A DNA stretch of 64,000 nt, taken from NCBI RefSeq assembly GCF_019311235.1, contig NZ_JAHWDF010000003.1, positions 62,001 to 126,000 on the forward strand, written 5' to 3'. Position numbers and translations under genes: made by a program. The stretch comes from Mesonia aestuariivivens. Its GTDB lineage: Bacteria > Bacteroidota > Bacteroidia > Flavobacteriales > Flavobacteriaceae. Under the pieces are notes generated by a model. That model was not told the origin of the DNA. It worked only from the letters and a program-made list of their open reading frames with translations, and did not search any database. Shown here in pieces: positions 33,400-42,209 of this stretch (positions are counted from its first letter, which is position 1; each line of letters opens with the position of its first letter).

Positions 33400-34691
33400 T
33401 TTGGTTCAGGAACGATTTAAGAGTTTTTGATAATTATTCTATTAAAAAAGCTTTTCAAGAAAACTTACCCATCATTGCAGTTTATTGCTTTGATCCTCGT
33501 CATTATCAAACTAATAAATTCGGTTTTAAAAAAACTGAAAAATTTAGGGCTCAGTTTTTAATTGAAAGTGTAGAAAATCTTCAGAAAAATTTAAAGGAAA
33601 AGCTAAATATTAGTTTGCTTATCTTTAATGATTATCCAGAGAAGGTTTTACCTAATTTACACGAAGAATACTTCATAGAAAAGCTATTTCTTCAAAAAGA
33701 ATGGACGCAAGAAGAAGTTAAAGTTCAGCAAAAAATTCAGCATCAATTACCCGAAGTGAAATTTATTGAGACTTACGATCAATTTTTATTTCATCCCGAA
33801 GATATTCCCTACGATTCTTTTCAGCATATTCCTAAAGTTTACACGCAATTCAGAAAAAAATTAGAAGCCCAAGCTCAAGTAAGACCGCTCGCAAATTTAC
33901 CAGAACCACAACCCGAAAATTTTCTTATAAACCATACGACAAAAGTTCCTTCGTTAAAAGGTTTAGGCTTAGCCAAAATTGAAAAAGACTCTAGAACTGC
34001 TTTTCCTTTTTGTGGCGGAGAAGATGAAGCCAATAAACGCATTCAATATTATTTTTGGGAAACAGGTTTACTTCAGCATTATAAAAAAACGCGTAATCAA
34101 CTTTTAGGTGCAGATTATAGCTCCAAGCTTTCTGCTTGGTTAGCTAACGGAAGTATTTCAGCAAGAACAATTTATTGGCAAGTTAAAAAATTTGAAAACC
34201 AAGTGGTTAAAAATGATAGTACTTATTGGTTAATTTTTGAGTTGATTTGGCGAGACTATTTTAAATACATTTCTTTAAAACACGGAAATAAAATATTTCA
34301 ACTTAGTGGAATTTTAGATAAAAATTTAACTTGGAATAACGATCAAGAAGCTTTTAAAAATTGGATTAAAGGAAACACAAAAGAACCTTTTGTAAACGCA
34401 AATATGAAAGAAATTGCAGCCACCGGTTTTATGAGTAATCGTGGTAGACAAAATGTGAATAGTTTTTGGGCTAAAGAGTTAAAACAAGATTGGCGAGTTG
34501 GTGCTGTCTATTTAGAAAGTATGCTCATAGATTATGATGTGCATAGCAATTGGGGAAATTGGATGTACAATAGCGGCGTAGGTAACGACCCAAGAGACCG
34601 AAAATTTAATATTGCCAGCCAAGCAAAACGTTATGACCCTGAAAAAAAATACCAACAAACTTGGCTAAGCGGTCAAAAAGAATTGTTTTAA
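33372..34691 (+). CDS. DASH-type cryptochrome
   Basis: The 439-residue flavoprotein begins NIIWFRNDLRVFDN and has the DASH N-terminal photolyase domain (AVYCFDPRHY, KTEKFRAQFLIESVENLQKNL). Its FAD domain includes YSSKLSAWLANGSISARTIYWQV, IWRDYFKYISLKHG and ATGFMSNRGRQNVNSFWAKELKQDWRVGA, ending MYNSGVGNDPRDRKFN. DASH cryptochromes repair cyclobutane dimers in single-stranded DNA or act as light sensors. It overlaps the DUF2256 remnant upstream and precedes a second photolyase by 27 bases. Confidence 0.93.
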   Translation: MLEKQKYNIIWFRNDLRVFDNYSIKKAFQENLPIIAVYCFDPRHYQTNKFGFKKTEKFRAQFLIESVENLQKNLKEKLNISLLIFNDYPEKVLPNLHEEYFIEKLFLQKEWTQEEVKVQQKIQHQLPEVKFIETYDQFLFHPEDIPYDSFQHIPKVYTQFRKKLEAQAQVRPLANLPEPQPENFLINHTTKVPSLKGLGLAKIEKDSRTAFPFCGGEDEANKRIQYYFWETGLLQHYKKTRNQLLGADYSSKLSAWLANGSISARTIYWQVKKFENQVVKNDSTYWLIFELIWRDYFKYISLKHGNKIFQLSGILDKNLTWNNDQEAFKNWIKGNTKEPFVNANMKEIAATGFMSNRGRQNVNSFWAKELKQDWRVGAVYLESMLIDYDVHSNWGNWMYNSGVGNDPRDRKFNIASQAKRYDPEKKYQQTWLSGQKELF

Positions 34692-34718
34692 ATGCTAACT
34701 ATCTTTTCTTGATTTAAA

Positions 34719-36254
34719 ATGAAAAAACTTCGATTACTTCTTGGCGATCAACTCAATCATAAACATTCTTGGTTCACTTCAACAGATAAAAATACCATTT
34801 ATTTTATAGCAGAGATACGACAAGAAACCGATTATGTTACCCACCATATTCAGAAAATAGTGGCGTTTTTCGCGTCGATGAGAAATTTCTATCAATTTAT
34901 TAAAAATAAAGGCCACCAAGTAATCTATTATGAAATAGATGCCGAAGAAAACCAACAAGACCTCGTTAAAAATATTCAGCATCTTATAGAGAAATATGAA
35001 ATTGAAAAATTTGAATATCAACTCCCTGATGAATATCGTTTAGACGAACAATTAAAAAACTTCTGCATTAACATAGAAATTGAAACAGAAGCTTTTGATA
35101 CCGAACATTTTTATACTTCCAGAACAGATTTAACCAATTTCTACGAAGGCAAAAAAGAAATGACGATGGAATATTTTTACCGTTATATGCGTAAAAAGCA
35201 TTCCATTTTAATGCAAAATGAAAAAAAACCTGAAGGCGGAAAATGGAATTTCGATAAAAGTAATCGTAAAAAATGGAAAGGTAAACCAGAAATTCCGCAC
35301 AAGAGAGGTTTTAGAAAAGACGTGACTAAAATTTTAAAAAAAATTCGAGAGCAAGACATTAAAACGACAGGAAATATTGAAGCTGAAAACTTTAATTGGC
35401 CTACTTCTCGAGCAGACAGTTTAAAAGTGCTTAATTATTTCTGTAAAAATTTATTGGTTCATTTTGGCGATTATCAAGATGCCATGCATACCAATCAGTA
35501 TTTTCTTTTTCATTCTAGACTTTCATTCGCTATGAATTCTAAAATGCTTTCTCCTCAAGAAATTATTGAAAAAGTTATGGATACTTATCATGAAAATTCA
35601 GAAGCAATCGACATCTCTCAAGTAGAAGGTTTTGTGCGTCAAATTTTAGGCTGGCGAGAATATATGCGTGGTATTTATTGGAAAGAGATGCCCGGCTATC
35701 GAAGGAATAACAAATTAAACAACCAAAATTCACTGCCAGATTTTTATTGGACTGCAGAAACTAAAATGAATTGCCTTCATCACGCCGTTAAGCAAAGTTT
35801 AGATGAAGCTTACGCACATCATATTCAGCGGTTAATGATCACGGGGAATTTTGCCTTGCTAGCACAAATTCATCCAGATGAAGTAGATACTTGGTATTTG
35901 GGTATTTATATCGATGCGATAGAATGGGTAGAAATGCCCAACACTCGTGGGATGAGTCAATTTGCAGATGGCGGTTTGGTTGCTACAAAACCTTATGTTT
36001 CAAGTGGTAGTTACATTAACAAAATGAGTAATTATTGCAAAGATTGCCATTACAATGTGAATAAAAAAGAAGGCGAAACTGCCTGCCCATTTAATTCACT
36101 TTATTGGAATTTCTTAGACGATAAGCGAAAACACTTTAAAGATAACCAACGCATGAATATGATGATGAGTTTACTCAACAAAATGGATCCTGAACTCTTA
36201 AAAAAACATAAAGAACGAGCGAGTAGAATACTCAAAAACATAAATCAATACTAA
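34719..36254 (+). CDS. Iron-sulfur bacterial cryptochrome/photolyase (FeS-BCP, PhrB-like)
   Basis: The 511-residue protein opens RLLLGDQLNHKHSWF as PhrB-type (6-4) photolyases do. It retains RQILGWREYMRGIYW and MITGNFALLAQIHPDEVDTWYLGIYIDAIEWVEMPNTRGMSQFADGG around the FAD pocket. Four cysteines fit the 4Fe-4S cluster: Cys352, Cys440, Cys443 and Cys456. The family repairs (6-4) photoproducts and binds a lumazine antenna. It follows the DASH gene by 27 bases, so the operon covers two kinds of UV lesion. Confidence 0.93.
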   Translation: MKKLRLLLGDQLNHKHSWFTSTDKNTIYFIAEIRQETDYVTHHIQKIVAFFASMRNFYQFIKNKGHQVIYYEIDAEENQQDLVKNIQHLIEKYEIEKFEYQLPDEYRLDEQLKNFCINIEIETEAFDTEHFYTSRTDLTNFYEGKKEMTMEYFYRYMRKKHSILMQNEKKPEGGKWNFDKSNRKKWKGKPEIPHKRGFRKDVTKILKKIREQDIKTTGNIEAENFNWPTSRADSLKVLNYFCKNLLVHFGDYQDAMHTNQYFLFHSRLSFAMNSKMLSPQEIIEKVMDTYHENSEAIDISQVEGFVRQILGWREYMRGIYWKEMPGYRRNNKLNNQNSLPDFYWTAETKMNCLHHAVKQSLDEAYAHHIQRLMITGNFALLAQIHPDEVDTWYLGIYIDAIEWVEMPNTRGMSQFADGGLVATKPYVSSGSYINKMSNYCKDCHYNVNKKEGETACPFNSLYWNFLDDKRKHFKDNQRMNMMMSLLNKMDPELLKKHKERASRILKNINQY

Positions 36255-36337
36255 ATGTTAGTTAACTGAAAGTTAAAGCATAGCAACTGAATAAGCATTA
36301 TACATACATTTATTTCAACTAATCAAAACTAACAAAA

Positions 36338-36496
36338 ATGAGAGACTTAATTTGGCTTATTGTTGCAATTCTAATTATAGGATGGCTTGTTGGCTATTTT
36401 GGATTTGCTGACGCAGTAGGAAGTTTAATACATATTCTTCTTGTATTGGCTGTTATCGGAATTTTATATAAATTAGCCACAGGTAGAAATCCTTAA
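36338..36496 (+). CDS. Small lmo0937-family membrane protein (52 aa)
   Basis: The frame MRDLIWLIVAILIIGWLVGYFGF... codes for two hydrophobic helices and ends TGRNP. The length and layout match the lmo0937/DUF5670 family of tiny membrane proteins often induced by stress. It precedes another small secreted protein by 27 bases and probably shares its transcript and terminator. Confidence 0.8.
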   Translation: MRDLIWLIVAILIIGWLVGYFGFADAVGSLIHILLVLAVIGILYKLATGRNP

Positions 36497-36523
36497 TTAA
36501 AAAAACTAATTAAAACTTAAATT

Positions 36524-36688
36524 ATGAAAAAATTATTTTTATCACTGTTCTTAGTAGGAACTTTAGCAGCTACTTTTACAAGCTGTAGAGAAGAAAAAAG
36601 TACTGAAGAAAAAGTAGAAGACGCTGCAGAAGATGTAGGAGATTCAATGGAAGATGCTGCAGACGATGTTGAAGACGCTGTAGATTAA
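36524..36688 (+). CDS. Small acidic lipoprotein (54 aa)
   Basis: The signal MKKLFLSLFLVGTLAATFTSC is a clear lipobox. The mature 34 residues are strongly acidic with a repeated D-A-A-(E/D)-D-V pattern. I do not know a function. It lies between the lmo0937-like gene and a terminator. Confidence 0.75.
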   Translation: MKKLFLSLFLVGTLAATFTSCREEKSTEEKVEDAAEDVGDSMEDAADDVEDAVD

Positions 36689-36710
36689 TCTTACAAACCT
36701 ACTACTTAAT

Positions 36711-36749
36711 AAAAACCTCTTGAGATTAGATTCTCAAGAGGTTTTTATT
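36711..36749 (+). terminator. Terminator after the small lipoprotein
   Basis: AAAAACCTCTTGAG at 36711-36724 and CTCAAGAGGTTTTT at 36733-36746 pair perfectly around an 8-base loop. It separates the photolyase/small-gene region from kynU. Confidence 0.85.
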
Positions 36750-36846
36750 ATATACAACAATTCACATCTAACAGATACAAATATTCAAAACCAACTCATT
36801 AATTATTGCTAAATTTGTAGAAACCTCATTTTTCACAATATCAAAA

Positions 36847-38118
36847 ATGCACACAACCCAACTAAAAGGTACCTTAGAATTTGCGAAAGAGCTCGATCAA
36901 AAAGATCCTTTAAAAAGATTTAGAAATCAATTTCATATTCCTACTAATGCCAATGGAGAAGAACAAGTCTATCTCTGCGGAAATTCTTTAGGCTTACAAC
37001 CCAAGCTCACTAAAGAATATATTCAGCAAGAATTAGAAGACTGGGGTAATTTAGGAGTTGAAGGCCACACAGAAGCTAAAAGCCCTTGGTTACCCTACCA
37101 CGAGTTTCTAACCGAGAATATGGCAAAAATTGTAGGCGCAAAACCTTCAGAAGTGGTTATGATGAACACATTGAGTGTAAATTTACACTTCATGATGGTT
37201 TCTTTTTACCAACCTACCTCAAAGCGATTTAAAATTATTATTGAAAGTGATGCTTTCCCTTCAGATAAGTATGCCGTTGAATCTCAGCTGAAATTTCACG
37301 GTCAAGATCCCAACGAAGCCTTAATTTTATGGAAACCGCGCGAAGGCGAAGAATTATGTCACTTTGAAGATTTAGAAAAAATTATGCAAACCGAAGGCGA
37401 TCAAGTTGCCTTGTTGCTCATCGGTTCTACCAATTATTACACAGGACAGTCTTTTCCTTTAAAAAAAATTACAGAATTAGGTCATCGCCACGGTGCAAAA
37501 GTAGGTTTCGATCTAGCTCACGGGGCAGGAAATATTCAACCTAATTTGCACGAAACAGGTCCAGATTTCGCCGTTTGGTGTTCTTACAAATATTTAAATA
37601 GCGGTCCAGGAAGTGTTGGTGGCTGTTTTGTTCACGAGCGCCACGCCAATAATAAAGAATTAAGACGATTTACAGGTTGGTGGGGACACAACAAGCAAAC
37701 ACGATTTAATATGCGCCACGAATTTGATCCTATTCCAGGAGCAGAAGGTTGGCAGTTAAGTAATCCGCCTATTTTATCGTTAGCGGCAATTAGAGCTTCT
37801 CTTGCTGTTTTCAATGAAGCTGGATTTGAGAATATTCGTGAAAAATCTATAAAAATTACTAATTATTTAGAATTTCTACTCAAGGAAATTGAAGGTGATC
37901 AAATTGAAATTATCACTCCCCAAAATCCAGAAGAGCGTGGTTGCCAACTCTCAATAAAGGTTAAAAATGCGAACAAAGCTTTATTCGATAAACTTATGGC
38001 TGCCGATGTGATTGCAGATTGGCGTGAACCCAATGTTATTCGAATAGCTCCTGCTCCGCTCTATAATTCTTACGAAGATGTTTATAAAATGGTTGAACGA
38101 TTAAAGAAACTATTGTAA
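36847..38118 (+). CDS. kynU: Kynureninase
   Basis: A pyridoxal-phosphate enzyme cleaving kynurenine or 3-hydroxykynurenine to (3-hydroxy)anthranilate and alanine. The family features are CGNSLGLQPK near the start, EVVMMNTLSVNLHFMMVSFY, GFDLAHGAGNIQPNLH, the Schiff-base lysine in WCSYKYLNSGPGSVGG, and GWWGHNKQTRFNM. The 423-residue length is normal. A TAAATTTG box at 36810-36817 may be its -7 element, though no good -33 is visible. Its last base overlaps the kmo start codon. Confidence 0.95.
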   Translation: MHTTQLKGTLEFAKELDQKDPLKRFRNQFHIPTNANGEEQVYLCGNSLGLQPKLTKEYIQQELEDWGNLGVEGHTEAKSPWLPYHEFLTENMAKIVGAKPSEVVMMNTLSVNLHFMMVSFYQPTSKRFKIIIESDAFPSDKYAVESQLKFHGQDPNEALILWKPREGEELCHFEDLEKIMQTEGDQVALLLIGSTNYYTGQSFPLKKITELGHRHGAKVGFDLAHGAGNIQPNLHETGPDFAVWCSYKYLNSGPGSVGGCFVHERHANNKELRRFTGWWGHNKQTRFNMRHEFDPIPGAEGWQLSNPPILSLAAIRASLAVFNEAGFENIREKSIKITNYLEFLLKEIEGDQIEIITPQNPEERGCQLSIKVKNANKALFDKLMAADVIADWREPNVIRIAPAPLYNSYEDVYKMVERLKKLL

Positions 38119-39509
38119 TGAAAAAGAAAGAAAACATCCTCATTATCGGAGCCGGACTTTGCGGATCTTTATTAGCCTTAAGAATGGCACAACGCGGGTA
38201 TCAAGTTCAACTCATTGAAAAACGCCCCGATTTAAGAAAAACAGATATTTCTGCAGGAAGATCCATCAACTTAGCATTTTCTAACCGTGGCATCAAGGCA
38301 ATGAAACTTGTAGGGCTAGAACGAAAAGCTTTAGAAATTTGCATTCCTATGAACGGAAGAATGATTCACGATCAAGAAGAAAACACCTTTCTTTCGCCTT
38401 ATAGCGGATTAAAACACGAATACATTAATTCAATTTCTAGAACAGACCTAAACGCCTTACTTTTAGACGAAGCTGAAAAAATGGAAAATGTTTCTATTCA
38501 GTTTAATCAAGAATGTTTAGCGGTAAATTCTGCTGAAGCTAAAGCTACTTTTAGAGATTACCATTCTAAAGAAGAAAAAACTATTGAAGCTGATCTTATT
38601 TTTGGAACCGATGGGGCTGGTTCTTCCCTTCGTAAAAGCATGATGGAAGATCACAGTTTTCTATTTAGTTTTTCACAAGACTATTTACAACACGGTTACA
38701 AAGAATTATCGATTGAACCTTCTAAGAATGGAGATTTTCAATTGCATAAAAATGCGTTACACATTTGGCCAAGAGGTGAGAATATGCTCATCGCTCTTCC
38801 TAATCTAGACGGAAGTTTTACGGTTACTTTATTTATGTCTTATGCTGAAGGAGATTACAATTTTGAAAATATAACTTCCGAAGAAAAAGCTGTAGAATAT
38901 TTCAATACTTATTATCCCGATGCATTGAAACTGATGCCGAATTTAGGTAAAGAATTTTTCGAAAACCCTACCGGTCCATTAGGAACGGTAAAATGTTCGC
39001 CTTGGCATAGTCACGGTAAAAGTTTATTAATGGGTGATTCTGCTCACGCTATTGTACCGTTTTACGGTCAAGGTATGAATGCCTCTTTTGAAGACGTGGT
39101 CGTTTTTGATGAAGCTTTAGAAAATCACACTGGAGATTGGGAAACAACATTTAAAGCTTATCAAGAAGCTCGTAAAAAAGATACAGATGCCATTGCAGAT
39201 TTAGCAATTGATAATTTCTATGAAATGAAAGAGCACACGGCGGCTCCTATTTTTCAGCAGAAAAGAAAATTAGAAACTGCTTTTGAACAAGAATTCCCAG
39301 CAGCATATGCTTCAAAATATCGCTTGGTAACCTTCCAAGAAGAAATTGGTTATGCAGAAGCAATGCAACGTGGCCGAGCTCAAGATAAAGCGATGCTTCG
39401 GTTAATTTCTAAAGGTAAAATTAATGAGCAGATGACGCTAGAAGAAAAATTAAAATTGGTAAAAGCAGAAACAACTCATATCTTAGAAGAAATTAACGTT
39501 GTCTATTAA
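38118..39509 (+). CDS. kmo: Kynurenine 3-monooxygenase
   Basis: A FAD monooxygenase hydroxylating kynurenine with NADPH and O2. The Rossmann motif IIGAGLCGSLLALRMAQRG opens the protein. ISAGRSINLAFSNRG, ADLIFGTDGAGSSLRK and LLMGDSAHAIVPFYGQGMNASFEDV are the other FAD signatures. The 463 residues end in the amphipathic region seen in bacterial KMOs. It overlaps kynU by one base, so kynurenine is hydroxylated and cleaved by products of coupled genes. Confidence 0.95.
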   Translation: MKKKENILIIGAGLCGSLLALRMAQRGYQVQLIEKRPDLRKTDISAGRSINLAFSNRGIKAMKLVGLERKALEICIPMNGRMIHDQEENTFLSPYSGLKHEYINSISRTDLNALLLDEAEKMENVSIQFNQECLAVNSAEAKATFRDYHSKEEKTIEADLIFGTDGAGSSLRKSMMEDHSFLFSFSQDYLQHGYKELSIEPSKNGDFQLHKNALHIWPRGENMLIALPNLDGSFTVTLFMSYAEGDYNFENITSEEKAVEYFNTYYPDALKLMPNLGKEFFENPTGPLGTVKCSPWHSHGKSLLMGDSAHAIVPFYGQGMNASFEDVVVFDEALENHTGDWETTFKAYQEARKKDTDAIADLAIDNFYEMKEHTAAPIFQQKRKLETAFEQEFPAAYASKYRLVTFQEEIGYAEAMQRGRAQDKAMLRLISKGKINEQMTLEEKLKLVKAETTHILEEINVVY

Positions 39510-39525
39510 AATAAAATCAATAACA

Positions 39526-40287
39526 ATGAATCATCAGGAGATAGCAGAGATTTTAGATCAGGCCGCAAGGTATGCTAGACCCATATCACAATTAGCCACA
39601 GACTGTCAAATAGATTTAGATGCTGCGTATCAAATACAAAATCTTTGTGTAAGTAAACGCTTAGAGCGTGGTGAGTATGTTACCGGTTATAAACTCGGTA
39701 TTACTAATCGCGCAAAGATGCAAGAACTAGGAGTACACGATTTAATTTGGGGTGTATTGACTAATTCTATGGAAATTTTAAATCAAGAAAAAGTAGAGGT
39801 TATTAGATGGATACAACCACGTGCCGAAACCGAAATCGCTTTTAGAATTTCAAAAGATATTGAAGAATCTGTAGGTTTAAAAGAGATCACAAATTACATT
39901 GATAAAATGGCACCGGCCATAGAAATTGTAGATAGCCGCTATGAGAATTTTAAATTTTCACTAGAAGATGTAGTTGCCGATAATTGTTCAGCTTCAGCTT
40001 ATGTTGTTGGAGATTGGATTAATTTAGAAGAAAATATTAATGACTTACAAATTCATTTAAAGGTGAATCGAGAAACTTTAGCAGAAGGAAAAACGAACGC
40101 TATTCTTTCTAATCCGTTACAATCAGTGGTCGAGCTAAGTCGTCTGGCTTCTAAAGCTGGTACCGTGATAAAAAAAGGGCAAATTGTATTAGCGGGAGCA
40201 GCAACAACTTCCATAAATTTTTCAAGTAACCAATTAATTGAAGCACAAATTGAAAAATTAGGAAAAGTAAGTTTTAAGACAAATTAG
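39526..40287 (+). CDS. 2-oxopent-4-enoate hydratase / 4-oxalocrotonate decarboxylase family enzyme
   Basis: The 253-residue protein belongs to the fumarylacetoacetate-hydrolase-like hydratase/decarboxylase group: GYKLGITNRAKMQELGVHDLIWG, IQPRAETEIAFRI (metal-binding Glu pair), APAIEIVDSRYENFKF, VADNCSASAYVVG and AGAATTSINF. In the 2-nitrobenzoate/kynurenine aminomuconate route, enzymes of this type decarboxylate 4-oxalocrotonate or hydrate 2-oxopentenoate. Which of the two steps this gene covers is not clear; it may need a partner. ATG at 39526 is chosen over TTG at 39499. Confidence 0.85.
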   Translation: MNHQEIAEILDQAARYARPISQLATDCQIDLDAAYQIQNLCVSKRLERGEYVTGYKLGITNRAKMQELGVHDLIWGVLTNSMEILNQEKVEVIRWIQPRAETEIAFRISKDIEESVGLKEITNYIDKMAPAIEIVDSRYENFKFSLEDVVADNCSASAYVVGDWINLEENINDLQIHLKVNRETLAEGKTNAILSNPLQSVVELSRLASKAGTVIKKGQIVLAGAATTSINFSSNQLIEAQIEKLGKVSFKTN

Positions 40288-40368
40288 AAAAAAATTAAAG
40301 ATTATAAGTATCTGTTTTTAAAATATGAGCACGCACTTTAATCCTATTTTCAACTAAAAAATAAAAAA

Positions 40369-40797
40369 ATGTCAGGAAAAGTAATTGAAGGAAAAGCAAC
40401 CCCAAGAGGAAAATATCCGCACGTAAAACGCGTGGGCGATTTTATCTATGTTTCAGGAACCAGCTCTCGCAGACCCGACAACACTTTCGAGGGCGTTGAA
40501 GTTGATGAGATGGGAACTACCAATCTTGATATCAAGAAACAGACCGCAGCGGTTCTAGAAAATATCGACAGTATTTTACACGAAGAAGGCGCTTCGTTAA
40601 AAGATGTCGTCGATGTGACAACATTTTTAGTGAATATGAACGATTTTGGTGGTTACAACGAAACCTACGGAAAGTTTTTTGAACCGGAAACAGGTCCAAC
40701 GCGTACGACAGTTGCCGTGCATCAATTACCGCATCCACATTTATTGATCGAAATTAAAGTAATCGCTTACAAAAAGCAACAATACGCTACGCATTAA
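40369..40797 (+). CDS. 2-aminomuconate deaminase, RidA fold
   Basis: The opening [38 protein letters not shown] is specific for 2-aminomuconate deaminases (AmnD/NbaF) within the RidA/YjgF family. The later [25 protein letters not shown] also fits. It releases ammonia from 2-aminomuconate to give 4-oxalocrotonate, feeding the enzyme encoded upstream. The 142-residue length is normal. The AbiH gene follows after 33 bases. Confidence 0.9.
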   Translation: MSGKVIEGKATPRGKYPHVKRVGDFIYVSGTSSRRPDNTFEGVEVDEMGTTNLDIKKQTAAVLENIDSILHEEGASLKDVVDVTTFLVNMNDFGGYNETYGKFFEPETGPTRTTVAVHQLPHPHLLIEIKVIAYKKQQYATH

Positions 40798-40830
40798 TAT
40801 AAAAAACATTTCTAACTAATCAATGTAAAT

Positions 40831-42108
40831 ATGAATAGAATAATATTAATTGGAAATGGTTTTGATTTAGCTCACGGAATGAAAACTACTTATAAAGATT
40901 TTTTAGATAGTTTTTGGTCAAATAAAATTAATAACATAAAAAATACTTTTCAAGGTAGAATATTTGAGGATGAAGACATTTTAATAAAAAATGTACCCAC
41001 CCATTTAATTTCTGAATGTTCTAACTATCAAGAAATAAAATCAACCTTAAATAATTACGGCTCTAAAATTGAATACAAAAATTTATTTCTAGAAAAAATA
41101 ACTGAACAAGGCGATTTAAAGAAATGGGTTGATATTGAAAATGAATATTATATTCTCTTAAAAAATTGCTATAAAGGGCTATTAACTAGCAATATAAACA
41201 TTAGCAAATTAAATAAAGATTTCCAAAGAATTAAAGACTTATTAAATGACTATTTAGTAACAATTGAAGAAGGTTTTAACAAAATCGCAAATAATACGCC
41301 AATATTACGAAAGAGAAATAGCATTGGTCACAAAATTTTCTCAAAGTATAAAATAAAAGAATTAACTGAAAAATTAAAAAATTTAGAAATAGATAAACAC
41401 TATGAATTAGTTAAAAATGATTATCAAAAATTTTTAAATAAAGATGGAACGTTTAGTGAAGACTTATTGGATGAATATAGAAAAAAATTATTCCAAAGGT
41501 TATCAAGACCATTTACAAAAAAAGATTTTCGAGAATTATTATCAAGTGAATATGGTGAAGGATGCATCGATTTAACTCCAGAACAAACTTTAATATTAAA
41601 CTTTAACTATACTTCTACTGATTCTTTTTACTCTAATCCTTCAAAATATAAATATTATAGCTTTGATAATGTAACAAATGCTCAAGAAATTCACATCCAT
41701 GGGAGCAATAAAATTGAAGATGAAAATCCAATAATTTTTGGATTTGGTGATGAACTAGACGAGGATTATAAAGAAATTGAAAAATTAAACGATAATCAAT
41801 ATTTAGAAAACATCAAGTCAATCAAATATTTAGAAACTGATAATTACAAAAAGCTACTCGAATTTGCTAATAGTGATTACTATCAAATCTGTATAATGGG
41901 ACATTCTTGCGGGACATCAGATAGAACCATGCTAAATACTTTATTTGAACATAAAAATTGTTGCTCTATCAAAGTTTATTACCATCAAAAAGATGAAAAA
42001 CATGATAATTATAGTAATATCGTAATGAATATTTCTAGAAATTTTAATGATAAGAAAAAAATGAGAGAAAGGGTTGTAAATAAAACATATTGTTCTCCTC
42101 TTTGTTAA
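40831..42108 (+). CDS. AbiH-family phage-defence protein
   Basis: AbiH proteins open with IILIGNGFDLAHGMKTTYKDFL, as here, followed by a long Lys/Asn-rich helical region and the conserved ILNFNYTSTDSFY, IHIHGS, IIFGFGDELDEDYKEIEK and YQICIMGHSCGTSDRTMLNTLFE. The family gives abortive phage resistance in Lactococcus; its mechanism is not well defined. The gene is visibly richer in Asn, Lys and Ile than its metabolic neighbours. It interrupts the kynurenine-degradation genes between deaminase and dehydrogenase, and no mobile element borders it. Confidence 0.85.
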   Translation: MNRIILIGNGFDLAHGMKTTYKDFLDSFWSNKINNIKNTFQGRIFEDEDILIKNVPTHLISECSNYQEIKSTLNNYGSKIEYKNLFLEKITEQGDLKKWVDIENEYYILLKNCYKGLLTSNINISKLNKDFQRIKDLLNDYLVTIEEGFNKIANNTPILRKRNSIGHKIFSKYKIKELTEKLKNLEIDKHYELVKNDYQKFLNKDGTFSEDLLDEYRKKLFQRLSRPFTKKDFRELLSSEYGEGCIDLTPEQTLILNFNYTSTDSFYSNPSKYKYYSFDNVTNAQEIHIHGSNKIEDENPIIFGFGDELDEDYKEIEKLNDNQYLENIKSIKYLETDNYKKLLEFANSDYYQICIMGHSCGTSDRTMLNTLFEHKNCCSIKVYYHQKDEKHDNYSNIVMNISRNFNDKKKMRERVVNKTYCSPLC

Positions 42109-42209
42109 TTCAAAATAGAAAAATAATATTTCTAATTCTATTAAGTCATTTTTTCAACATGCGTTATATTTGAGTGGAATTTTTTCAGAATTCTACAATT
42201 TTTCAACTC

